From JBBRGK01 sp036741355 (GTDB lineage Bacteria > Chloroflexota > Dehalococcoidia > CAUJGQ01): a DNA stretch of 64,000 bases. The position numbers and the translations under genes were made by a program. The notes under the pieces were generated by a model. It ran no database searches, was not told the DNA's origin, and saw only the letters and a program-made list of their open reading frames with translations. This document shows positions 17,609-25,185 of this stretch, one piece after another (position 1 is the first letter of the stretch; each line of letters begins with the position of its first letter). The DNA lies in contig DAINSK010000006.1 of assembly GCA_036741355.1 (NCBI GenBank), positions 45,698-109,697 on the forward strand. The letters run 5' to 3'.

Positions 17609-18648
17609 CCGTTGCCTTCAAACGCGCGCTGCCCCGACTTACATCGCCCGACGTCGCCGTTCGCACCTCTGAAATCGACGATGTGGCCCTCAGCCGTCTG
17701 AACGGCCTGCGGCTAACTCGGGAGCGACCGCGTGTCGATGCGGCGACCGACGCGTCCGAACTGGTAGCGGATGCGCCCGCCGCTCCGTGGGACGCAGTGG
17801 ACCGACGTCGGTCCACGCATCCGAGATGGAAGCTCATCGCGGCTGCGGTGCTGCCGCTGGCGGCGGCGCTTCTGCTTGTGCCCGCGCTGGCTCGTCACGG
17901 TGGCGGCCACGCGCCGGCTTCTCGAACCGTTGCCGTTGAAACCGGCACGGCGAACGATTCCAATCCGTTCCCGGTAGACAACCCCGATTCGCCGGTGGCC
18001 TACTCACCGCCCGCGCCGGCCAACGCCCGGTCCGTGGTCCTGCAGGCGCTGCAAGACGCCGCGGCAGTGAATGTGCCAGCAACTCAGGCCCCGGCGCCGC
18101 CTGAGCAGGGTCGCGCGGCCGCGGCGCCCGCGCCCGCGCCCGTGGGCGGATGGGTGCAATCCGCGGCCCTCAATGGAACCGGTGGTCCTGTGCCCGGATC
18201 GACGACCTGGGGGCCCGGAAGTTCCCCTGCGCAGGCTGCCGCCGCTTCCTCCGGCCCGTCCCGAGTGGCCCCGCCTGCTCAGGCCGTGATCGTCTGGCCG
18301 GCGAACGGCCCGGTCACGAGCTTGTACGGCCCTTCGCATCCGCTCGGCATCGATATCGGCCTGAACTTCGGTACGCCGCTGCGGGCGGCTGCATCGGGGC
18401 GCGTGTCATTCGTCGGCGGTGACCCATGCTGCAGTTACGGCTATTACGTCGACATCGACCACGGCAACGGCGTCATGACGCGTTACGGACACCTGATTCA
18501 GCCGTCGTTCCTGCGCACCGGCGCCCAGGTGCGCATCGGGGACACGGTCGGCTATGCCGGTTCGACGGGCAATAGTACGGGTCCTCACCTGCACTTCGAG
18601 GTGCGGCTGCACGGCATGCCCGTCAATCCGCTGTTGGTCTTGCCGTAA
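17605..18648 (+). CDS. Membrane-anchored M23 (LytM-type) peptidase
   Basis: 347 residues from an ATG overlapping the TadG stop. A cytoplasmic N-terminus of about 70 residues precedes one membrane helix (KLIAAAVLPLAAALLLVPAL), then an Ala/Pro-rich spacer of about 140 residues that could cross the wall. The C-terminal M23 domain retains the zinc ligands HPLGID (~245) and HLHFE (~329), plus RYGHL. Such enzymes cut peptidoglycan cross-bridges. Translational coupling to tadG suggests it opens the wall for the pilus. Confidence 0.9.
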   Translation: MTVAFKRALPRLTSPDVAVRTSEIDDVALSRLNGLRLTRERPRVDAATDASELVADAPAAPWDAVDRRRSTHPRWKLIAAAVLPLAAALLLVPALARHGGGHAPASRTVAVETGTANDSNPFPVDNPDSPVAYSPPAPANARSVVLQALQDAAAVNVPATQAPAPPEQGRAAAAPAPAPVGGWVQSAALNGTGGPVPGSTTWGPGSSPAQAAAASSGPSRVAPPAQAVIVWPANGPVTSLYGPSHPLGIDIGLNFGTPLRAAASGRVSFVGGDPCCSYGYYVDIDHGNGVMTRYGHLIQPSFLRTGAQVRIGDTVGYAGSTGNSTGPHLHFEVRLHGMPVNPLLVLP

Positions 18649-18659
18649 GTCGTTTACCT

Positions 18660-18795
18660 CTATCCCCCTCCCCTTTCCCCGCCTCGGGGAAAGGGGCGAT
18701 CGTGCGGAGCAGGAACGGGAGGTGATCGAGTTAGTCGCGCGCCGCATAAGCTCTCCTCCCCGCTTCGGGGAGGGGTTGGGGGTGGGGTCGGGTAA
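18660..18795 (-). repeat. Two-hairpin mosaic repeat, copy a (minus orientation)
   Basis: Read on the minus strand: a C-rich lead and CCTCCCCG-aag-CGGGGAGG hairpin ending in GAGAGCTT, a ~45-base spacer, then GATCGCCCC starting a CCCTTTCCCCG-agg-CGGGGAAAGGG hairpin with a G-rich tail. The same order (C-rich hairpin, GAGCTT, spacer, GATCGCCCC hairpin) recurs at 22996, 54478, 59337 and 61554. It fills the gap between the M23 peptidase gene and the next ORF. Confidence 0.7.
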
Positions 18796-18871
18796 CTAGT
18801 GCATAAGTATGGGGCCGGTGGCGAACGGTCACCTCTTATACTTGGTTGCATAGCGGACGGGGTGAGATCGG

Positions 18872-19891
18872 TTGGTTGGATTTGGGCCGGTGTGGTGGAG
18901 TGCAGGGCGGTTGGTCGGACGCCTGTTGGGTAGCTGCGCAATTTGCGTTGTGGTGCTCGCGTTAAGCGTTGGTGCAGCCGGTGTTGGGCATGGGGCGCCG
19001 GTTGCTGCCGCGGCGGGTGATGTTGGCGTTTGGAAGGTATGTCCTCCCGGCTGGAACCTGGTTGCCGGTCCGGACGGAAGCCGGTTGGCGTTGCACGGCG
19101 AACCGCTGTTACTGCTCGACGGCGACCAGGAGACCTTTGCACAAAGCGACTCGAACGCTGCCCAGGCGGGGCAGGGCTATTGGGTCTACTACCCGCAGGG
19201 AGCGATGCTGCTGCTGGTCGGTACGCCGCTTGACGTATCCACAGTCCACATCGACGCCGGCCATTGGGCGACGATCGGCAACTCCGGCACGCGACCGGCG
19301 GCCGTTCGTGGCGCCGACATCGCCCTGACCTACGAGCCCAATGGCGGCTTCTCTCGCGTCACCCTAGTCCCTCCTGGTGCGGCGGCGTTCGTCTATTCCG
19401 CCGCCGACACCGACGTGTTTCTCGATCCTTTTTCCGTCGCCGTTCCAGGCGCCGGACTGCCGGGCGCGGCGGCCCCTCCGCCGGCGTTGCCGGGCGGAAC
19501 GGCGTCCGCGGGTTCACCAACTGATGAGCTGAACTACCTGATCGCGCTCGGTCCGGTGCTGTCGGACGTCGAGGCGCGACTGGGAGACTTCGCCGACAGC
19601 CTCAACGTCGCGGATGCTTCGCGGCCATCCGACCCGATCTGGTCGTCGCTTCGAGGTGACGCGGATGCAATGGCCCGTGATCTGGCGAAAGTGCAAGGGC
19701 AGAGCGCGCCACCACGTTACGGCGGCGTGCAGTCCGAATTGGTTTCCGCGCTGCAAGACCTCACCGACGGTATGCGCAATACGACCGAGGGGTTGCTGGC
19801 CGGTCAGCCCCAGCGCGTGTCGCTCGGCGCCTCGGAGCTTTCGTCCGGCGCCCAGAAGCTCGACACCGCCCGCGCCTTACTGCCGATGTAA
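18872..19891 (+). CDS. Secreted protein of unknown function
   Basis: 339 residues from a TTG; a later GTG start is possible. A signal peptide (LLGSCAICVVVLALSVGAAG) precedes a beta-rich domain with PPGWNLVAGPDGS, GQGYWVYYPQGAMLLLVG and HIDAGHWATIGNSG, a pattern I have seen in secreted proteins but cannot assign. A Pro/Gly linker near residue 195 leads to a C-terminal helical domain (~215-339). The gene follows the Tad cluster in the same direction but is separated by a repeat element. Confidence 0.65.
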   Translation: MVGFGPVWWSAGRLVGRLLGSCAICVVVLALSVGAAGVGHGAPVAAAAGDVGVWKVCPPGWNLVAGPDGSRLALHGEPLLLLDGDQETFAQSDSNAAQAGQGYWVYYPQGAMLLLVGTPLDVSTVHIDAGHWATIGNSGTRPAAVRGADIALTYEPNGGFSRVTLVPPGAAAFVYSAADTDVFLDPFSVAVPGAGLPGAAAPPPALPGGTASAGSPTDELNYLIALGPVLSDVEARLGDFADSLNVADASRPSDPIWSSLRGDADAMARDLAKVQGQSAPPRYGGVQSELVSALQDLTDGMRNTTEGLLAGQPQRVSLGASELSSGAQKLDTARALLPM

Positions 19892-19901
19892 CGGCGCAAC
19901 C

Positions 19902-19991
19902 TCAGGCCGGCCCGCCGGTGAGCGCTGCGACCAGCACGTCGATCACGCCGAGCGCCTTCGCCCGTACGGCCTCTCGGCCCACGTTGGCATG
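19902..19991 (-). pseudogene. C-terminal remnant of a lost gene
   Basis: On the minus strand an open stretch reads NVGREAVRAKALGVIDVLV and then AALTGGPA before a stop at 19902-19904. It has the look of the amphipathic C-terminus of an enzyme. Upstream it runs straight into a short direct repeat (CTGCCTACCGCCG twice within 19988-20032) with no start codon. The parent family cannot be named. It may also be chance. Confidence 0.3.
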
Positions 19992-20087
19992 CCTACCGCC
20001 GACTGCCTACTGCCTACCGCCGCGAGTGTACCACCGGCTTCCGGCGCTGCTACGATCCGATGAGAGTAAGCTCGGCGGAGGGCGGCA

Positions 20088-20780
20088 ATGACGAGTGATC
20101 AAGCGACCGTAGCCCGCTTCACCGACGACCTGCTGGCGCAAACGGCGCAGGTCTGGGAGAAGGTCCACGCGCATCCGTTCGTCCGTGGCCTCGGCGATGG
20201 CTCGCTGCGCGTCGAGAGCTTCCGCTTCTATATGGTTCAGGATTACCTGTTCTTGATCGAGTTCTGCCGCGTGCTGGCACTGGGGGCGGCGAAGTCGCCT
20301 GACCTCGAGACGATGGGCCGCTTCGCCGCGCTGCTGCACGAGACGTTGCATACCGAGATGGCGCTGCACCGTGCCTACGCCGCCCGTTTCGGAATCACTG
20401 AGGCAGAGCTCGAGTCGGCGCGGCCGTCGGCGGCGACCCATGCCTACACCCGCCACCTGTTGCACGCCGCGCAGAGCGGCAGCTTGGGCGAGCTTGCCGC
20501 GGCTCTCCTGCCGTGCCAATGGAGCTACGCCGTGATTGGCCGCCTGTTGGATCGGGCGGCGCCGCGCCCGCACCACGAGCTTTATGCGGCGTGGATCGCG
20601 GCTTACGCCTCGCCCGAATTCGGTGAGCTCGCGGCCTGGCTGCGCGCCCTCGTAGACCGCCTCGCCGATGGCGCCGGCCATGCCGAACGCGCCCGCATGG
20701 CCCAGCACTTCATCGACAGCGCCCGCTATGAGTTCCTCTTCTGGGACGCCGCCCACAAGCAGGAGATGTGGCCGGTGTGA
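20088..20780 (+). CDS. tenA: TenA/thiaminase II family aminopyrimidine hydrolase
   Basis: 230 residues, all-helical TenA fold, with GGAGGG 5 bases before the ATG. Active-site landmarks: Asp in VQDYLFLIEF (~52), Cys in LLPCQWSY (~143) and Glu in YEFLFWD (~213). TenA salvages the thiamin pyrimidine by hydrolysing aminomethylpyrimidine to hydroxymethylpyrimidine. No other thiamin gene is adjacent, although a ThDP-dependent enzyme lies 26 kb away. Confidence 0.93.
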   Translation: MTSDQATVARFTDDLLAQTAQVWEKVHAHPFVRGLGDGSLRVESFRFYMVQDYLFLIEFCRVLALGAAKSPDLETMGRFAALLHETLHTEMALHRAYAARFGITEAELESARPSAATHAYTRHLLHAAQSGSLGELAAALLPCQWSYAVIGRLLDRAAPRPHHELYAAWIAAYASPEFGELAAWLRALVDRLADGAGHAERARMAQHFIDSARYEFLFWDAAHKQEMWPV

Positions 20781-20895
20781 ACGGGACGGCGAGCCTACGT
20801 CCACGCAAATGGCTGCCGTGCTCGGCTTCTACCGGCCGCGCCCGGCACCGCCCAAAAGGGCTGCCGGCAGACCGGGAAGACGGCGGGGAACGGCG

Positions 20896-21126
20896 TCAGG
20901 GTTCCAGTCTGGTTATGCCAGGCACCCGATCGAAGTCCTTGTCCCAACTGTAGATTTCGGTTAGTTGGTGCGACTGCATATACGCGATATTGAAGGCATC
21001 GGCGAAAGAGAGTGGGTATTGCACGAATAGGCGGAGCAGCAATGCGAACGCGGCGTCGGCTTTCCGCTGATCGTCGCCCGTGAAGTAGCGCACCGGTATG
21101 TTCGTGTCGAGAAAGCGTGCCGGCAT
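20896..21126 (-). pseudogene. VapC-type PIN-domain toxin with internal deletion
   Basis: Only 76 residues, against about 130 for VapC. The N-terminus has the first catalytic Asp (MPARFLDTNIPVRYF) and the C-terminus has LSFADAFNIAYMQ and IYSWDKDFDRVPGI. The middle ~55 residues, which in the family hold the second acidic residue (the E of the Evv motif), are missing in frame. The nuclease is therefore very likely inactive. It sits 6 bases downstream of its antitoxin gene. Confidence 0.8.
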
Positions 21127-21132
21127 AGCGGC

Positions 21133-21390
21133 TTACCGATCCTCCTCCATTACTTCATCTGCCACGCCCTGTTCGAAGGCATCGCGAAGAGCACGGAAAT
21201 CCTCCGGCCTGTTCAACGGCTTGACGGCCCCGAACCCGGCCAGGAGCTTGGATTCGGCGCGCTGCAGAACCGCCCGGTCGCCCTCGACGGTAAAGACTAC
21301 CCTGTCGCGAGGTTTGAGGCCAAGAGACCGCCGCACGGCAACTGGGATCGTGACCTGGCCCTTTTGTGTGATCCTCGTGGCGCTCGTCAT
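21133..21390 (-). CDS. vapB: AbrB/MazE-type antitoxin (VapB-like)
   Basis: 85 residues with a SpoVT/AbrB swapped-hairpin DNA-binding domain (ATRITQKGQVTIPVAVRRS, then LGLKPRDRVVFTVEGDRAVLQ) and a short acidic toxin-binding tail (FEQGVADEVMEEDR). Such antitoxins neutralise the PIN toxin and repress their own operon. The cognate toxin gene directly downstream is internally deleted, so this is probably an orphaned antitoxin. Confidence 0.88.
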   Translation of the reverse strand: MTSATRITQKGQVTIPVAVRRSLGLKPRDRVVFTVEGDRAVLQRAESKLLAGFGAVKPLNRPEDFRALRDAFEQGVADEVMEEDR

Positions 21391-21498
21391 GGTAATACCT
21401 CTGCGTCTCTCCTTACTAACTATAAGAGTAATACCAGTGTAGCAGGTAAGCGCGGGATGCCCGTCAGGAGCTATTGGTGCCCCAGCACCGCCAGGTCG

Positions 21499-21528
21499 CC
21501 CGTTGCCTCCAGAGTAGGGGGCAACGGG
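21499..21528. other. Inverted repeat upstream of vapB
   Basis: CCCGTTGCC (21499-21507) pairs with GGCAACGGG (21520-21528) around a 12-base loop. It lies between the 3' end of the CoA-transferase gene and the 5' end of vapB, both on the minus strand. It could act as a terminator-like stem or a vapB operator; no U-run is present. Confidence 0.35.
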
Positions 21529-21552
21529 ATGAGGGACAGGGGCCAGCGTCCT

Positions 21553-22881
21553 CTACCGCACGACCTTCCGCTCCCGCAGCTCGGATATGCGGGCCTCGTT
21601 GTAGCCAATCGAGCGCAGGACCTCGTCGGTGTGCTGGCCGAGGCCGGGTGAGGCGCTTTGCGGGTGCAGCGGCGTTCGGCTCATCTTGACCGGCACGCCC
21701 AGCATCTTCAGGGTCCCGGCGGCGTGGTGCTGCATCTCCTGCACCAGGCCGGCCTCCAGGACATGGGTGTCTTCGAATAGCTCGTCGGCAAAGCGCACCG
21801 GCCCGGCCGGTACCCCTGCCTCGTCGAACAGTTTTAGCCACTCTTCGCCGGTCTTCTGCCGAAAGATCGCTTCGGCGTCCACGACCAGCTTTTCGCCGAT
21901 CGCCCGCGACTCGGGGCTGCGCAGGTCGCCCACGCCGGTCAGCGTCAAGCGCGGGTCCACCAGTCCCAGCACTCTGAGCAGCTTATTGCGAAGCTGCAGG
22001 TTCAAACAGGCGACGGCGATGAAATCGTCCTTTGTCTGGTACACGCGGTAATAAGGACTCACGCCGGGGCCCAGTGCCGCCATGCCGCGCAATTCGCGTA
22101 CCGCCTCGGCGATCTCCTGAAAGGTTCGGCCGCCGGCCCGCAGCGAGCGGATCGCCGCCAAGACTCCCTCCCGCTGCTCGGTATCCAACACCTCTATCGA
22201 AATGAAGCTCTGTGCCTGTACCGTCAGCGCCGCGCCAAAGAGCGACGTGTCCACCTTTTGCCCCACCCCCGAGCGCTCGCGGGCGTAGAGCGCCGCGCAG
22301 ACCGCCCAGGCCAGGGTCAGACCGGCCGAGATATCGACCACGGCGGCGCCGCCCACAGTTTGCGGCAAGCCTTTCTCGTCGAAGCGGCCCGAGGCGGCCA
22401 TGATACCGCTCATCGCCTGCAGGATCAGGTCGTAGCCCGGTCGATGTGCGTGCGGACCGTGATGGCCGAAAGCCGTGTTCCACACATAGATGAGCCGCGG
22501 GTTGATCGCCGAGAGGGTCTCGTAATCGATGCCGAGCTTGGCCGGCACGTCGGGACGGTAGTTGATCAGCACGACGTCGGCGTCGCGGACGAGCGCGTGT
22601 ACGATCGCCTGTCCGTCGGCGCTCTTGAGGTCGATCGCAATGTCGCGCTTGCCGCGGTTGAGCGGTATGAAGGCGCGGCTCTCACCCGGCATGAACTGCG
22701 CGAAGAGCCGCCACGACTCGCCCTCGGGCGGCTCGATCTTAATGACGTCGGCGCCCATATCCGAAAGCAGCATCCCCGCCAGCGGTGCCGCGATCATCTC
22801 CGAGAAGTCGAGGATTCGCACGCCCGCCAGTGGACCGGAGTGGGGAGTGACAGGGGACGGCGATTGGCTGGCTACACTCAT
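21553..22881 (-). CDS. CaiB/BaiF family (class III) CoA-transferase
   Basis: 442 residues, full-length for family III CoA-transferases, which move CoA between carboxylic acids through an aspartyl-CoA anhydride. The N-terminus shows LAGVRILDFSEMIAAPLAG and MGADVIKIEPPEG. The catalytic Asp is in GYDLILQAMSG (D151). GHTDEVL-like QHTDEVLRSIGY closes the protein. The substrate pair is unknown. Peptide-importer genes lie upstream on the same strand, but a 330-base repeat-filled gap argues for a separate transcript. Confidence 0.92.
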   Translation of the reverse strand: MSVASQSPSPVTPHSGPLAGVRILDFSEMIAAPLAGMLLSDMGADVIKIEPPEGESWRLFAQFMPGESRAFIPLNRGKRDIAIDLKSADGQAIVHALVRDADVVLINYRPDVPAKLGIDYETLSAINPRLIYVWNTAFGHHGPHAHRPGYDLILQAMSGIMAASGRFDEKGLPQTVGGAAVVDISAGLTLAWAVCAALYARERSGVGQKVDTSLFGAALTVQAQSFISIEVLDTEQREGVLAAIRSLRAGGRTFQEIAEAVRELRGMAALGPGVSPYYRVYQTKDDFIAVACLNLQLRNKLLRVLGLVDPRLTLTGVGDLRSPESRAIGEKLVVDAEAIFRQKTGEEWLKLFDEAGVPAGPVRFADELFEDTHVLEAGLVQEMQHHAAGTLKMLGVPVKMSRTPLHPQSASPGLGQHTDEVLRSIGYNEARISELRERKVVR

Positions 22882-22995
22882 TAGAAGGCATGCTCCGAGG
22901 TGGTGATGTCCCAGAGTATACCGCCTTATGATCGTTAGAGCCTCGTACTGCCCGACCGGCAGAGCGGGCCCCTATCTCCCCGGCCCTCGGTGGGC

Positions 22996-23180
22996 GCCCC
23001 CTATCTCCCCGGCCCTCTTTCCCCCAATTCTAGGGGAAAGAGGGAGCTTGGGCGGAGGTTAGCGAGTGAACTCGGAGTTATCGGGAGCACGGAACGCTGG
23101 TCATTGTCCGAAGTCAGCTCCCAAGGATCGCCCCTTCCCCCCAGAATTGGGGCGGAAGGGGACGGGGGTTAGGGGGCCGG
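22996..23180 (+). repeat. Two-hairpin mosaic repeat, copy b, in the gap 22882-23212
   Basis: Left hairpin CTCTTTCCCCC-aattct-aGGGGAAAGAG ends in GGAGCTTGGG. After a ~75-base spacer comes GGATCGCCCCTTCCCCCC with its inverse GGGGCGGAAGGGG and the tail ACGGGGGTTAGGGGG. A 20-base lead block (CCCCTATCTCCCCGGCCCTC) is duplicated just upstream at about 22968-22988. No gene or clear promoter is seen in the rest of this gap. Confidence 0.7.
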
Positions 23181-23212
23181 CAAGCGGGCGGGGGATAGAG
23201 GTAATCGCATCC

Positions 23213-24124
23213 CTACCGCGAGCCGCGCAGACGCGGGTCGAGGATGTCGCGCATACTGTCGCCGAGCAGGTTGAAGCCGAGGACGGTTAGGCTGATCGCG
23301 AGGCCGGGGAACAGCGCCGCCCAGGTGTTGATGGGGAAGCTGGTGCGCGAGGCGGACACGTCCGCGCCCCACGACGGGTTCGGCGGTGGGATGCCGAGGC
23401 CGAGGAAGGAGAGCGCGGCCTCGGCCAGGATCGCCGTGCCCAGCAGCGTCGTGGCGATCACGATCGCCAGCGGCATGACGTTGGGTGCGAGGTGACGCCA
23501 GATAATGCGGTTGGCCGAGGCGCCGGTGGCGCGCGCCGCTTCGATATAGGCGTTCTGCCGCTCCGAAAGTACGGCGCCGCGCACGACGCGCGCCACTCCG
23601 GGAATGATGCCAACCGCAATGACCAGGATCACGTTGTTGATCGACGGACCGAGGACGCGGATCACGATCAGCAGCAGGATGATCTGGGGAAACGCGATGG
23701 CGGTATCGACGGTGCGCTGGACGACGCTGTCGAGAATCCCGCCCGCGTAGCCCGACGTCATGCCGATCGCCAGGCCGATCAGGGTACCGATACCCACCGC
23801 GAAGAACCCAACCTTGAGCGAGATACGCGCTCCGTTCACCACGCGGCTAAAGATGTCCTGGCCCAGTTTGTCGGTTCCGAAGATGTGCGCCTGGGTCGGC
23901 GGCCGCGCCGGAACGCCGGCGAACTTGTTGATCGGATAGGGTGCGATCTGCGGTGCGAACAGTCCTACGACGATCAGCAAAAGGATGAGAAAGGCGCCGA
24001 ACGTACCGAGCGGGTTGCCGATGGCGACTTTTCCCGTGCGCCTCAGCAGGCTCGCCCGGGCCGGCTCAGCTTTGCCGGCGATCGCCGGCACCGGGATGAC
24101 TTGCGCGTCGCTACGGTTCGCCAC
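23213..24124 (-). CDS. Peptide/nickel-type ABC importer permease, DppC/OppC family (set 1)
   Basis: 303 residues: cytoplasmic tail, first helix (LGTFGAFLILLLIVVGLFAP), the family loop HIFGTDKLGQDIFSR, and the ATPase-coupling EAA motif in EAARATGASANRIIWRHLAPN. It ends with SMRDILDPRLRGSR, typical of DppC. It pairs with the permease encoded 60 bases upstream to carry di/oligopeptides or similar solutes delivered by the binding protein at 25186. No ATPase subunit gene is in the window. Confidence 0.94.
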   Translation of the reverse strand: MANRSDAQVIPVPAIAGKAEPARASLLRRTGKVAIGNPLGTFGAFLILLLIVVGLFAPQIAPYPINKFAGVPARPPTQAHIFGTDKLGQDIFSRVVNGARISLKVGFFAVGIGTLIGLAIGMTSGYAGGILDSVVQRTVDTAIAFPQIILLLIVIRVLGPSINNVILVIAVGIIPGVARVVRGAVLSERQNAYIEAARATGASANRIIWRHLAPNVMPLAIVIATTLLGTAILAEAALSFLGLGIPPPNPSWGADVSASRTSFPINTWAALFPGLAISLTVLGFNLLGDSMRDILDPRLRGSR

Positions 24125-24183
24125 GTTCCGCCTCTGATGTCGGTATAAACAGCGCCGACGGCTACATATCCATCGGAGGTTGA

Positions 24184-25131
24184 CTAGCTATATCGGATGC
24201 GCGGGTCGAGCACCGCGTAGAAAACATCCACCGCAAGGTTGATCAGCACCACGGCCGTCGCTGTGTACATGACAAGGCTCTGCGCTACGGGGAAGTCCTT
24301 CTGCAGCAGCGAGGTGAAGATGTACTGGCCGATACCACGCAACGCAAAGATCTGCTCGATGATGATGGAGCCACCGAGCAGGCCTCCTACCAAGAGGCCG
24401 AGAACGGTCACGACCGGAACGAGCGAGTTCTTGAGCGCGTGCCGCCAGATGACCACCTGCTCGCGCAAACCCTTGGCCCGCGCCGTGCGAACGTAGTCCT
24501 GGCGCAGCACTTCCAGCAACGAGGATCGCGTGAGGCGCATGATCGAGGCGATCGGCCCCAGCGCCAGCACCAGCGACGCGGGGACGAACTGGCGCAGGTT
24601 ACCGGACGGATCCTGGAACAACGAGATCTGTATTCCCAGCGCGGGGGCGTATCCCCAGAGCTGTGCCGGAATCATCAATACCAGTGTCGCCACCCAGAAT
24701 GCCGGCACTGAGAGACCGATGATGGCCGCTAAGCGTACGGCGTAGTCGGCACCCGAGTTGCGCCTCACCGCCGAAACAAGCCCCAACGGGATGCCGATCA
24801 CCACCACCCAGGCAACGGTCAACGCCATGAGCTCGAGGCTGATCGGAAAACGGGATTTGAACTCGTGCGTGACCGAGCTCTGCGACAGCACCGACCGCCC
24901 CAGGTTCCCCTTGACGAACTGTCCGAGCCAATCCGCGTACTGCACGATCAGCGGCTTGTCCAGGCCGAGCTCGCGATGGACCTGGGCCACCTTCTCCGGA
25001 GTGGCGTTGATCCCCTGCTGCAACAACGCCGGGTCGCCCGGCGAAACCCGTAGCAGCACGAACACGGCGACGGAGATGAGCCAGACGATGCCTACCGCCA
25101 TGATCAGACGGCGAACGACGTAGCGCTGCAC
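24184..25131 (-). CDS. Peptide/nickel-type ABC importer permease, DppB/OppB family (set 1)
   Basis: 315 residues from a GTG, six predicted helices. N-terminal YVVRRLIMAVGIVWLISVAV and RVSPGDPALLQQG match DppB. The EAA loop (QDYVRTARAKGLREQVVIWR) and the C-terminal LINLAVDVFYAVLDPRIRYS are typical. It lies between its binding-protein gene and the DppC-type gene on one minus-strand transcript. Confidence 0.94.
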   Translation of the reverse strand: MQRYVVRRLIMAVGIVWLISVAVFVLLRVSPGDPALLQQGINATPEKVAQVHRELGLDKPLIVQYADWLGQFVKGNLGRSVLSQSSVTHEFKSRFPISLELMALTVAWVVVIGIPLGLVSAVRRNSGADYAVRLAAIIGLSVPAFWVATLVLMIPAQLWGYAPALGIQISLFQDPSGNLRQFVPASLVLALGPIASIMRLTRSSLLEVLRQDYVRTARAKGLREQVVIWRHALKNSLVPVVTVLGLLVGGLLGGSIIIEQIFALRGIGQYIFTSLLQKDFPVAQSLVMYTATAVVLINLAVDVFYAVLDPRIRYS

Positions 25132-25153
25132 GATGTTCGATCCCCGCGCAAAG

Positions 25154-25179
25154 AGGGACGGGCGTTGCCGCCCGTCCCT
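25154..25179 (-). terminator. Intercistronic hairpin between binding protein and permease (set 1)
   Basis: AGGGACGGGC and GCCCGTCCCT pair perfectly over 10 bases around a 6-base loop, directly after the stop of the solute-binding-protein gene. Such stems commonly protect the abundant binding-protein mRNA and reduce readthrough into the permeases. The trailing bases on the minus strand (CTTTG) give only a weak U-run. Confidence 0.6.
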
Positions 25180-25185
25180 TTCCCA

